From contig JAHHGT010000004.1 of the NCBI GenBank assembly GCA_019359745.1, positions 310,001 to 374,000 on the forward strand: DNA of 64,000 nt, in the 5' to 3' direction. The stretch comes from Aphanothece saxicola GSE-SYN-MK-01-06B (GTDB lineage Bacteria > Cyanobacteriota > Cyanobacteriia > PCC-6307 > Cyanobiaceae). The position numbers were made by a program, and so were the translations under genes. The first letter of the stretch is position 1, and each line of letters opens with the position of its first letter. The notes below the pieces were generated by a model, which was not told the DNA's origin, made no database searches, and saw only the letters and a program-made list of their open reading frames with translations. Below, in pieces: positions 46,577 through 55,555 of the stretch.

Positions 46577-49400
46577 ACGCTGGTGGCAGCTGCCCAGCGT
46601 GCCGCCAGCGCTTGTCGAGGGCATCCACCAGGATCACCAGCACCGGGGCCAGGGCCATCGGCCCCAGCCAGGCCAGGGGGAAGGGGGCCATGCCGAAAAC
46701 GGCCGCCACCGGAGCCACCAGCACCAGGGCACTGGCCAGCAGCGGTTCACTGATCCATCCCAGCCACAGCAAGGGATTGGGAAGACCAAACAGGGCCCAG
46801 GCAGGGCGCCGGTCACTGCGGCAGGCCAGCAGGGTGCCCATCTGGCCAGCCACGATCAGGCAGAAGGTGACGGTGGTGGCCTGCTGCTGGATCGCCACCA
46901 CGCCGGCGTCAGCTGTGTGGTGCAGCAGCTGGGGGGCCAGGAGGCGCAGCTGGCTCCAGCCCACGCCGTTGGCTCGCCAGGTCAGCAGGTACCCCGCCAT
47001 GGCCACCAGGCCCTCCACCACCCCCAGCACCAGATAGGCGCGCACCATCACGGCCCGGTTGAGCAGCGGCAGGCCCTTGGGTCGCGGGGGCAGGCGCATC
47101 ACCCCCGGCTCGGGTGGGTCGGCCCCCAGGCCCAGGGCCGGCAGCAGGTCGGTGCCCAGGTCGACGGCCAGGATCTGCAGCACCGTGAGGGCGGCGGGAA
47201 TCCCGGCGATCACCATCGCCAGGAAGGGCAGCACCTCCGGCACGTTCGAGGCCAGCACGTAGGTGATGAAGCGGCCGATGTTGGTCACCACCGAGCGGCC
47301 GTAGCGGACGGCCTGCACGATGGTGGCGAAGTTGTCGTCGAGCAGGACGATGTCGGCGGCCTCACGGGCCACATCCGTGCCGCTGATCCCCATCGCCAGC
47401 CCGACATCGGCGGCACGCAGGGCCGGCGCATCGTTGACGCCGTCGCCGGTGACGGCCACCACGTCGCCCAGGGCGCGGTAAGCCTGCACCAGGCGCAGCT
47501 TCTGCTCCGGCGCCATGCGGGCGAACACCAGCCGGCGGCGGTATTTGAGCAGTTGGCGCAGCTGCACGTCGCTGATCTGGGCCAGGGTGGAGCCCTCGAT
47601 CACCCGCACCGGGTCGGCGCTGGCCTGCTGCTGCGCCGTCGATCGCCCCGGGGACCTGGGGGGGTCGAGCAGACCGATCTGCTGGGCGATCGCCTGGGCC
47701 GTGAGGCCGTAGTCGCCGGTGACCATCGTCACCTTGATGCCGGCTTCGCGGCATTGCCGGATCGCGTCCGGCACCTCAGGCCGTGGTGGGTCGTAGAGAC
47801 CCAGCAGGCCGAGGAACATCTGGCCGCGTTCCAGGTCTTCACTTGGAACGGTGGGCGATTGGTCGTCGCCGCGACGCAGTGCCACGGCGATCACGCGGAA
47901 GCCTCGGGCGGCCAGCCCATCGTTGGCGGCCACCACCTGCTGGCGCAGCTCGGCGGGCAAGGGCGCGTCGCCAGCGGAGGACAGCCAGCTGGTGCAGTGC
48001 GCCAGCACCTCCAGGGGGGCCCCCTTGGTGATCAGCAGGGAGCCCCCCGTGACGATCGGCAGATCGTCGGCCTGGTCACTCCAGTCCACCAGCACGGTCA
48101 TGCGGCGGCGCAGGGAATCGAAGGGGATCTCCCGACGCCGCGGGTGCCGGCCCGGCAATTCCTCCGGCACCAGCCCGGCTTCAGCAGCGGCCACCAGCAT
48201 CGCCGTTTCGGTGGGATCCCCCACCCCCAGCCACGGTTCGGTGGCTCCACCCGCCCCGCCCGCCGCCGTTTCGAGACGGGCGTTGGAGCACAAGGAGGCG
48301 GCGCGCAACAACAGCCGCTCCAGGCCCTCTTCGGGTAAGGGGAGCCAGGTGCTCTCCACCGCCATCCGGTTGCCGGTGAGCGTGCCCGTCTTGTCGGAGC
48401 AGATCACACTCACCGAGCCCAGGGCCTCCACCGCCGACAGGCGGCGGACCAGGGCCTTGCGGCTCGCCATGCGCTGCACCGCCATGGCCAGGGCCAGGGT
48501 CACGGTGGGCAGCAGCCCTTCCGGGACATTGGCCACGATGATCCCGGTGGCGAAGACCACGCTCTCCAGCGGGGTCATCCCGACCAGCAGGACGCTGAGG
48601 CCGAAGGCGACCACGCCCATGGTCACGGCGATGGTGCAGATCGTCTGCACGATTTTGCTGATCTGAACCTCGAGGGTGCTGGCGCCGCGGCTGGTGCCGG
48701 CCGCCAGCCGCGCTACCTGTCCGAATTCCGTCTCGGCGCCCGTGGCGTAAACGAACGCCTCCCCCCGTCCTGAGGCCACCGTGCTGCCGGCCATCACCAG
48801 GTTGGCCCGCTCACTGGTGCTGACCTCCGCCTGCTGTTGGGTGCCTTCCAGAGCGTCACTCCGGCGTGCCACCGGCAGGGACTCGCCGGTGAGCACGGAG
48901 AGGTCGAGATAGAGCGTGTGGGCGATGCTCACCCGACAGTCGGCCGGGACCCGATCCCCCTCCTCGAGCCGAACCCGATCGCCAGCCACCAGCTCCTCCG
49001 CCGGCAGAAATCCCAGCGTCCCGTCGCGCCACACCTGCACCTGGCTGGGCAGGGCGCGGGTGAGCGCGGCCAGGGTGCGCTCGGCCTGGAATTCCTGCCA
49101 GAAGGAAAAGATGCCATTGATCAGCACCACCGCCCAGATGGCCCAGCCCAGCTGCGGGGTACCGGCGGCGAAGGCCAGGCCTCCGGCGATCCAGAGCAGC
49201 AGGGCCATGAAGTGGACCATCTGGTCCAGGAAGCGCAGGGCCAGGGGTCGGCGTTTGGCGGGCGGGAGGCGGTTGGGGCCGAACTGCGCCAGGCGTCGTT
49301 CGGCCTCGTCGCTGCCCAGGCCCTGCGCTGAGGTCTGCAGGGCCTGATGGACTTCCTCCAGGGGCAGCGACCAGATCGGCTGGGATGCGGCGAGACGCAC
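46545..49400 (-). CDS. P2-type cation-transporting ATPase
   Basis: A 951-residue P-type ATPase with ten expected helices. The phosphorylation site is SDKTGTLTGN. The ion-binding fourth helix reads NVPEGLLPTVTLALA, a pattern closest to Na+/K+-type (P2C-like) and some bacterial Na+/Ca2+-type pumps. The actuator loop has LTGESLPVARR; the hinge has TGDGVNDAPALRAADVGLAMG. The ion is likely Na+, K+ or Ca2+, undetermined. The start is GTG 49400. It is convergent with hypE and unrelated to the hydrogenase cluster by direction. Confidence 0.92.
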   Translation of the reverse strand: MRLAASQPIWSLPLEEVHQALQTSAQGLGSDEAERRLAQFGPNRLPPAKRRPLALRFLDQMVHFMALLLWIAGGLAFAAGTPQLGWAIWAVVLINGIFSFWQEFQAERTLAALTRALPSQVQVWRDGTLGFLPAEELVAGDRVRLEEGDRVPADCRVSIAHTLYLDLSVLTGESLPVARRSDALEGTQQQAEVSTSERANLVMAGSTVASGRGEAFVYATGAETEFGQVARLAAGTSRGASTLEVQISKIVQTICTIAVTMGVVAFGLSVLLVGMTPLESVVFATGIIVANVPEGLLPTVTLALAMAVQRMASRKALVRRLSAVEALGSVSVICSDKTGTLTGNRMAVESTWLPLPEEGLERLLLRAASLCSNARLETAAGGAGGATEPWLGVGDPTETAMLVAAAEAGLVPEELPGRHPRRREIPFDSLRRRMTVLVDWSDQADDLPIVTGGSLLITKGAPLEVLAHCTSWLSSAGDAPLPAELRQQVVAANDGLAARGFRVIAVALRRGDDQSPTVPSEDLERGQMFLGLLGLYDPPRPEVPDAIRQCREAGIKVTMVTGDYGLTAQAIAQQIGLLDPPRSPGRSTAQQQASADPVRVIEGSTLAQISDVQLRQLLKYRRRLVFARMAPEQKLRLVQAYRALGDVVAVTGDGVNDAPALRAADVGLAMGISGTDVAREAADIVLLDDNFATIVQAVRYGRSVVTNIGRFITYVLASNVPEVLPFLAMVIAGIPAALTVLQILAVDLGTDLLPALGLGADPPEPGVMRLPPRPKGLPLLNRAVMVRAYLVLGVVEGLVAMAGYLLTWRANGVGWSQLRLLAPQLLHHTADAGVVAIQQQATTVTFCLIVAGQMGTLLACRSDRRPAWALFGLPNPLLWLGWISEPLLASALVLVAPVAAVFGMAPFPLAWLGPMALAPVLVILVDALDKRWRHAGQLPPAFSRSVAAVPR

Positions 49401-49495
49401 GGATCGTCAGCGGGGGCCACGATCAGCATGACCAGCTTGCGGAGCCGCGACGCACGGTCGCTAGTGTCCGCACCACCTTGTTGATGCCGCAGCCC

Positions 49496-50401
49496 ATGCG
49501 AGCGCTGGTGCTGCGTCGCTCCCTGGTTGTGCTGGCCCTGTGCCTGGCCGCCCTACCTGCGGCGGCCGAGGAGGTCGGCACCCTCTGGCGGCTGCGCGAT
49601 GGCGCCGGAACGGTGTTCATCGCCGGTTCCCTGCACCAGCTGCGCCGCGACCGCTCAGCCCTGCCCCCGTCCTACGGCCAGGCCTATGGGCAGGCGGAGC
49701 GGTTGGTGATGGAGCTCGACATGGACGCCATCAGCCCGGAGGCCCTGGCCGGTGAGTTGATCGGGCGGGCCATCGACCCCCAGGGCCGGTCCCTGCGCGA
49801 CGGCCTGCCGCCGGCGTCCTGGCGGGCCCTGCAGCCGCGGCTGCAGGGCCTGGGACTGCCGGAGGCGGCGATCGATCGCTTCGAGCCCTGGGCCGTGGCC
49901 CTGCTGCTGGCGTCCGCCGAGTTCCTGCAGCGGGGCTATTCCCCGGGCAGTGGCGTCGAGGGCCAGCTCCAGGCCAGGGCCGCGACCGACCGCAAGCCCA
50001 TCGACGGCCTGGAGACCCCGGCCCAGCAGCTCGCGCTGTTCGACGGGCTGAGCCGGGCGGATCAGCTGCAGTTGCTGGAGGTCACCCTCAAGGAACTGGA
50101 AAGCGTCGGGCCGAGACTGGAGGCCCTGGAGGGCGCCTGGCGGGCCGGCGACCTGGTCGGGCTCGATGGCCTGCTGCTCGGGGACTACCGCCAGCGCCCC
50201 GATCTGCACCAGCGCCTGGTGGTCCGGCGCAACCGGGCCTGGGTGGCCCCGGTACGGGAGCTCCTGCGACGCCCCGACGACACTCTGGTGGTGGTGGGTC
50301 TGATGCACCTGCTGGGGGAGCAGGGGCTGATCGCCCTGCTCAGGACGCAGGGGCTGAAGCCTGAGCGGTTCGTGGCTGGGGCCTGGCGGCCCGATCCCTA
50401 G
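49496..50401 (+). CDS. TraB/GumN family protein, exported
   Basis: A 301-residue protein with a signal peptide (LVVLALCLAALPAAAEE). The TraB/GumN fold is seen in GAGTVFIAGSLHQLRRD at the start and DDTLVVVGLMHLLGEQGL at the end, with paired Gly-x-x-H motifs. Some members are zinc metalloproteases that use these histidines; the function in bacteria is unclear. ATG 49496 opens the signal peptide. Its stop TAG shares the tetramer CTAG with the convergent RND gene. Confidence 0.85.
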   Translation: MRALVLRRSLVVLALCLAALPAAAEEVGTLWRLRDGAGTVFIAGSLHQLRRDRSALPPSYGQAYGQAERLVMELDMDAISPEALAGELIGRAIDPQGRSLRDGLPPASWRALQPRLQGLGLPEAAIDRFEPWAVALLLASAEFLQRGYSPGSGVEGQLQARAATDRKPIDGLETPAQQLALFDGLSRADQLQLLEVTLKELESVGPRLEALEGAWRAGDLVGLDGLLLGDYRQRPDLHQRLVVRRNRAWVAPVRELLRRPDDTLVVVGLMHLLGEQGLIALLRTQGLKPERFVAGAWRPDP

Positions 50402-53400
50402 GTCGGGTCCCCCCGGCGGCCCGCTCCCAGGCTCAGCTCCCATCCCTTGATGATCCGGTAGAGGGTGGGCACCAGGAACAGGGTGAGCAGCGTCGCGACC
50501 ATGAGGCCGAAGAAGACCACCGTGCCGATGCTGGTGCGGCTGGCGGCACCGGCGCCGGTGGCGAACACCAGGGGCAAAAAGCCCGCCAGGGAGGAAATGG
50601 CGGTGAGCAGGATCGGCCGCAGACGGGCCACGGCGGCTCCGTGCACGGCCTCATCGAGGGGCATTCCCTCATCCAGGCGCTGGTTGGCGAATTCGACGAT
50701 CAGGATCGCGTTCTTGGCCGCCAGGCTCACCAGCACCAACAGGCCCATCTGGCCGTACACATCCAGGGGCAGGCCCCGCAGCGCCAGACCCAGCACCCCT
50801 CCGAGCACCCCCATCGGCACCGTCGCCAGGATGATCAAGGGATCGGCGAAGTTCTCGTAGAGACCGGCCAGCACCAGGAACATCACCAGCACCGCCAGGG
50901 CGAAGACCTGCAGATTGCCGCCACCGGCCCTGGCCTCCTCCCGCGCCAGGCCCGCCCATTCCAGGTCGGTGGCGGTGCTGCCCCGGTCGCGCTGCAGTTG
51001 CTCCAGCAGGGCGATGGCCTGGCCGCTGCTCACCCCCGGGCCGGGTTGGGCCCGGATGCTGATCGAGCGCACCAGACGGGTGTGGTTGATGGTGGTGGGG
51101 CCGGTGCCCGCCTCCACCCGCACGACCTGGGCCAGGGGGATCAGCTGGTCGTCGCGGTTGCGCACCTGCAGGGAGAGCACGTCGTCGGTGTTCCGCCGGG
51201 CGTTGCCGTCGAGCTGAACGATCACCTTGCGCACCTGGTCCCCTTCGAAGCTGTCGTTGACGTAGTCGCTGCCGAAGCTGGCCCCGAGCACGCTCACCAC
51301 TTCATCGAGATCCACCTGGAGCGAGGCCATTCGCAGCCGGTCGGGGATGAGGCGCAGCAGGGGGGCGTCGGCGCTGAAGCGGGTGCCCACCTGCTCGAAG
51401 GCGCCGGTGTCCCGGGCCGCCGCAATGAACGCTTCGGCCTCCTGCTGGAACTCCCCGAGGTTCAGGCGGCCACCACTGGTGTCGAGCAGGTCGAACTCCA
51501 GCCCGCTCTCGCTGCTGAAGCCGCGCACCGTGGGGGATTCGCTCACGATCACCGTGGCGTCGGTGATCGTCTGGCGCAGGCGCTTGTTGAGCCGTTCGGC
51601 CACGGCGGCCGCACTCTGGTCGGCGCCGCCCCGTTCCTCGATCGGCTTCAGCCGCAGGAAGACGATGCCCTTGTTGGGGGAGCTGTCCCCAAAGGAACGA
51701 CCGGCGTAGAAGTTGGCGAAGCGCATCAGGGGTTCTTCGGCCACCACCGCGCGCACCTGCTCCATCACCCTCTGGGTGCGCGGCAGGGCGATGCCGTCCT
51801 GGAGCAGCACCACACCCCTGAGCTGGCCGCTGTCCTCCTGGGGAATGAAGGCCGTCGGTCGTTGCTGCAGCGCCAACCCCGTGAGCAGCAGACCGAGCAG
51901 CAGGCCAGCCACCACCCGTCGCCGCGAGCCGAGCACGCGCGTCAGCAGCCGGTCGTAGGGGCCCTCCAGCCGCTCCAGGGCCCGGCGGGGGGGATCGATC
52001 CAGCGCAGCAACCAGGCGGGCTCACGGCGGTCGGCGTGCAGCAGCCGGCTGGCGGCCACCGGGGTGAAGGTCAGGGCGTTGAAGGTGGAGAAGACGATGG
52101 TGCCGCCGATCGTCAGGGCGATCGGGGCATAGAGGCGGCCCAGGCTGCCCTGCAGGGTGAGCACCGGCAGGAACACCACGATCAGCACCAGAGACGTGGC
52201 GATCACCGCGCCGCCCAGCTCCGCCATGGCTTCGCGGGCGGCCTCCAGCGGTGGGCGGCCGTTCTCGAGGCGGCGTCCGATGTCTTCGCTGACCACGATG
52301 GCGTCGTCCACCACCAGGCCGCTGGCCAGCACCATCCCGAACAGGGTGAGGGTGTTGATCGAGTCGCCGCTGAGGCGCAGCACGGCCAGGGATCCGATCA
52401 GGGCCACCGGCACCGCCGAGGCGCTGATCAGGGCGAGTCGGCTGTTGCCGAGCCCCAGCAGCAGCACCAGAAACACCAGCAGCACGGCCTCCCGCAGGCT
52501 CGCGGTGGTGCGATCGATGCTGCTGCGGATCGAGGCCGCCTCATCGACGATCACCTGCAGGTCCACCCCCGGCGGGAAGCTGGAGCCCAGGTCCTCGAGC
52601 GCGTCGTTGACGCCCTGGTTCACCTCCAGGGCGTTGCTGCCGTCCCGCTGGAAAATCCCCACGGCCACGGCGGTCTTGCCGTTCAGGTCGGTGGCGATCG
52701 ATTCGTAGTTCTCGCTCCCCAGGCTCACCCGCCCCACGTCCTTCAGCAGGGTGACGCCACCGTTGGGGCTGCGGTCGACCACCAGGCTCTCGAACTCCTG
52801 GACGGTGCGCAGGCGCCCCTCCATGCGCAGGGGGAGGGTGACCAACTGGTCATCGGGGGCGGGGGACACGCCGGCCTGGCCGAGGGCGGCCAGCACGTTC
52901 TGCTCCTCAAGGGCGTCCCGCACCTCGCTGATGGTGAGATCGCGTTCCTCCAGGCGCAGTGGATCCAGCCACAGCCGGAAGGCCAGCGAGCTGCCGCCGA
53001 ACAGCCGCACCTCCCCCACCCCGGGCACCCGTTGCAACCGGTCGCGGATCACCTGATCCACCCAGCCACTCAGAAAGACATCGTCGTAGCGGTCGCGGCT
53101 GGCGCTGAAGCTCAGCACCATCAGCAGGTCGTCGGAGGTGCGTCGCACCTGTACCCCGAAGCGGGACACCTGGGCGGGGAGCTGGCGGCTCACCACCGCC
53201 GCCTCGTTCTGGGTGTTGATCTGGTTGATCTCTGGATTGCCCCCCTCGAAGCCGAGGGAGATGCTGCTGCCGTTGGCAGAGCTGGTAGAGCGGATCGAAT
53301 CCAGCCGTTCCAGGCCGTTGAACTGCTTCTCCAGCAGGCTGGTGACCCCCTGCTCCACCACTTCAGGGCTGGCGCCTGGGTAGCTGGCGCTGACCGACAC

Positions 53401-53535
53401 CCGCCCGGGGGCGATCGGGGGCAGGTTCTCGACCTTCAGCCCAGGGAGGCTGATCAGGCCGCCCAGCAAGACCAGCAGGCTGAGCACCAGCGTCAGGACC
53501 GGCCTGCGCAGGAAGGGGTCGGAGATCGACTTCAC
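50398..53535 (-). CDS. RND-family multidrug efflux permease (AcrB-like)
   Basis: A 1045-residue inner-membrane pump using the proton gradient to export drugs, dyes or bile-like compounds. It has the first helix VLTLVLSLLVLLGG, the porter domain, and the proton-relay helix 4 with GMVLASGLVVDDAIVVSEDI carrying the paired Asp residues. A second half repeats the layout, ending in VFFGLMVATLLTLFLVPTLY. The membrane-fusion and outer-membrane partners are not adjacent, so it must use partners elsewhere. The gene is complete and starts at ATG 53535. No regulator is next to it. Confidence 0.95.
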   Translation of the reverse strand: MKSISDPFLRRPVLTLVLSLLVLLGGLISLPGLKVENLPPIAPGRVSVSASYPGASPEVVEQGVTSLLEKQFNGLERLDSIRSTSSANGSSISLGFEGGNPEINQINTQNEAAVVSRQLPAQVSRFGVQVRRTSDDLLMVLSFSASRDRYDDVFLSGWVDQVIRDRLQRVPGVGEVRLFGGSSLAFRLWLDPLRLEERDLTISEVRDALEEQNVLAALGQAGVSPAPDDQLVTLPLRMEGRLRTVQEFESLVVDRSPNGGVTLLKDVGRVSLGSENYESIATDLNGKTAVAVGIFQRDGSNALEVNQGVNDALEDLGSSFPPGVDLQVIVDEAASIRSSIDRTTASLREAVLLVFLVLLLGLGNSRLALISASAVPVALIGSLAVLRLSGDSINTLTLFGMVLASGLVVDDAIVVSEDIGRRLENGRPPLEAAREAMAELGGAVIATSLVLIVVFLPVLTLQGSLGRLYAPIALTIGGTIVFSTFNALTFTPVAASRLLHADRREPAWLLRWIDPPRRALERLEGPYDRLLTRVLGSRRRVVAGLLLGLLLTGLALQQRPTAFIPQEDSGQLRGVVLLQDGIALPRTQRVMEQVRAVVAEEPLMRFANFYAGRSFGDSSPNKGIVFLRLKPIEERGGADQSAAAVAERLNKRLRQTITDATVIVSESPTVRGFSSESGLEFDLLDTSGGRLNLGEFQQEAEAFIAAARDTGAFEQVGTRFSADAPLLRLIPDRLRMASLQVDLDEVVSVLGASFGSDYVNDSFEGDQVRKVIVQLDGNARRNTDDVLSLQVRNRDDQLIPLAQVVRVEAGTGPTTINHTRLVRSISIRAQPGPGVSSGQAIALLEQLQRDRGSTATDLEWAGLAREEARAGGGNLQVFALAVLVMFLVLAGLYENFADPLIILATVPMGVLGGVLGLALRGLPLDVYGQMGLLVLVSLAAKNAILIVEFANQRLDEGMPLDEAVHGAAVARLRPILLTAISSLAGFLPLVFATGAGAASRTSIGTVVFFGLMVATLLTLFLVPTLYRIIKGWELSLGAGRRGDPT

Positions 53536-53604
53536 GGAATCGCCTGGGTGGGCACCGACCCTTCGCGCCCGTGGATCCTGGCAGGTTTTGCCGCTCGGCC
53601 GTGG

Positions 53605-53826
53605 TCAGCGCAGGTCGCGTTTCAGCACGGCATAGAGGTAGTCGGGCGATTTGTAGCGGCTGGGGAGGCAAATGTGCAGCTGCTCCAGCCGGCTCCAGCA
53701 GACCGTCTTCTGAATCGCCTCCATGGTGCGGCCCTCCTTGAGCAGCAGCCGCATCGCCTTGCAGTACAGGGAATATTTCGCCTCAAGCTCGCCGATCGTG
53801 GGGGGCTGACCCTGGACCTGGGGCAT
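53605..53826 (-). CDS. Small conserved-looking cyanobacterial protein of unknown function
   Basis: A 73-residue, basic protein without signal or membrane segment. The core is helical: ELEAKYSLYCKAMRLLLKEGR and MEAIQKTVCWSRLEQLHICL, with a Pro/Arg/Lys end (SRYKSPDYLYAVLKRDLR). It might bind nucleic acid or a protein partner; I do not recognise a family. ATG 53826 is used, with an in-frame ATG at 53841 as an alternative. It lies 70 bases upstream of the RND gene on the same strand and about 45 bases after the UMP synthase stop, so it could share their transcript. Confidence 0.65.
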   Translation of the reverse strand: MPQVQGQPPTIGELEAKYSLYCKAMRLLLKEGRTMEAIQKTVCWSRLEQLHICLPSRYKSPDYLYAVLKRDLR

Positions 53827-53869
53827 GGCGGAAGGGGGCACCCGGGTTTTTCAGGGGCGCCAGGCCACT

Positions 53870-55441
53870 CTACGAGCTGGCCAGCATCCCCTCGACGCCC
53901 AGGACCCGCGCCGGCGGGGCGTAGCCGAGGGTCGCGGCCTGCGCATCGCTGAGGCGTCCGGCCGCATGCAGCACCCCCGTGATGCGAGGAATGTCGAGAA
54001 CGGCATGGCAGCGGTACCCCCCCCGGGCGAGCCGCTGGCGGGCGCTGGTGTCCGCCTGGCCGCCGTGGTCGATGAACACCACCACGTCCTCCACCTCGAG
54101 GCCGGAGCTTTCCAGCTTGGCGATCCCCTCCAGCACGCTGGTGCCGGTGATCAGGATGTCGTCCACCACCACCACCCGGTCGCCCTCCTCAAAGTCCCCT
54201 TCGATCAGGCGGCGGGCCCCGTGGGCCTTCACCTCCTTGCGCGGGTAGAGCAGGGGCTTGTGCAGCTGCAACGACAGCCCGGTGGCGGTGGGCAGGGAGC
54301 CGTAGGGAATGCCGGCGATGCGGTCGAAGACCAGCTCCCCGAGCTGGCCGGCGTAGGCATGAAGCACCCGGTGGAAGAGGTTGGGATCGGAGATGATCTG
54401 GCGCAGATCCACGTAGTAGTTGAAAACGGCCCCGGAGGCCTGCACGTAGTCGCCGAACAGCAGGCAGCCGATATCGAACAGGTCGACAATCAGGCTGGCC
54501 AGGGGATCCCCGGCCCCAACGCTGTCGCCATCCCCCTTCGTGGTCGCAGGGAGACCAGCCCCGCCCTCCGGCTGTCGCCCCGGCAGCCACAGGCTGCAGG
54601 CATCGTTCTGGTCCCGCGCCCGCCGTTCCAGCCAGCGGTCGCGCCGCTCGCTGATGCGTTGCTTGAGGGCGGCCGATCGCTCGGCGATGTCGTCCTCCAC
54701 CAGCAGGTTCTGGGGCAGGGGCATCAACAGGCCGTCGGCCGATGGGCTCAGTCCGGCCTCCAGCAGGGCATCCAGCCTGTCCTCCTCGCCCCAGAGGCTG
54801 CGCAGGATCAGGAAACGCTCGGGCGCCTCCTGGCGCACCCGGGCCAGGATGGCAGGGTCGCTGGTGCCCACCTCCAGCAGCAGCTGGTCGGGGGTGGCCC
54901 AGAGCTGGCATTCCCGCACGATGCGCAGGTAGAGGGGGTCGTCCTCATCGGGGTGGTGCTGCAGCACCCTGGCGGCCGCATTGGAGCTGTGGCAGGTGAT
55001 CACCACCGCCTTTTCCGGATAGAGCAGGAAGGGGGCGGCGATGTCCTGGCCGGCCAGGGGCGAGAGGGTGACGCCGTCGGCACCGAGCTCGCGGAACAGG
55101 TAATGGGCCAGGGCCGAAGAACTGTTCAGGTCCCCGTGCTTGGCATCGATGATCAGGGGGATGTCGAGGGGCACCAGTTCCCGCACCTCCCGCAGCAGCT
55201 CCAGTCCGACGGGGCCGAGGGCCTGGTAGAAGCCGAGGCTGGGTTTGTAGGCGCAGACGTGGTCGGCGGTGGCCTCCACCACCGCCTTGATCCAGTAACG
55301 CGCCTGGGAGAGAAACGAGCGCCCCCCCATGCCCCGGCGGTGGGCCCAGGCCTGCAGCATCTCCGGGTTGGGATCGAGGCCGGTGACCAGGAGCGACTGA
55401 CGGGCGGCGATGGCGTCGGTGAGCCGGACGAAAAAGCCCAT
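53870..55441 (-). CDS. Bifunctional orotidine-5'-phosphate decarboxylase/orotate phosphoribosyltransferase (UMP synthase)
   Basis: Carries out the last two steps of UMP synthesis. The 523-residue protein has the decarboxylase first: residues 1-275 with the catalytic IIDAKHGDLNSSS (D-x-K-x-x-D). The phosphoribosyltransferase is second: residues about 320-510, with PRPP-binding VVVVDDILITGTSVLEG. This order (PyrF-PyrE) is opposite to animal and plant UMP synthase and is known from cyanobacteria. ATG 55441 opens the decarboxylase; earlier in-frame codons do not match it. The linker (about 275-320) is Gly/Pro-rich. Confidence 0.94.
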   Translation of the reverse strand: MGFFVRLTDAIAARQSLLVTGLDPNPEMLQAWAHRRGMGGRSFLSQARYWIKAVVEATADHVCAYKPSLGFYQALGPVGLELLREVRELVPLDIPLIIDAKHGDLNSSSALAHYLFRELGADGVTLSPLAGQDIAAPFLLYPEKAVVITCHSSNAAARVLQHHPDEDDPLYLRIVRECQLWATPDQLLLEVGTSDPAILARVRQEAPERFLILRSLWGEEDRLDALLEAGLSPSADGLLMPLPQNLLVEDDIAERSAALKQRISERRDRWLERRARDQNDACSLWLPGRQPEGGAGLPATTKGDGDSVGAGDPLASLIVDLFDIGCLLFGDYVQASGAVFNYYVDLRQIISDPNLFHRVLHAYAGQLGELVFDRIAGIPYGSLPTATGLSLQLHKPLLYPRKEVKAHGARRLIEGDFEEGDRVVVVDDILITGTSVLEGIAKLESSGLEVEDVVVFIDHGGQADTSARQRLARGGYRCHAVLDIPRITGVLHAAGRLSDAQAATLGYAPPARVLGVEGMLASS

Positions 55442-55555
55442 CGCGCAGGGGGTGATTGCCCAAGGTGCTAGGGCGAGGGGCACCGCCTGTGCGAGTGGGT
55501 GACACAGCTCTTATTGATCCTTCGGCCCCGGAGGGTCGACCCCGCGGCCGGTGGA

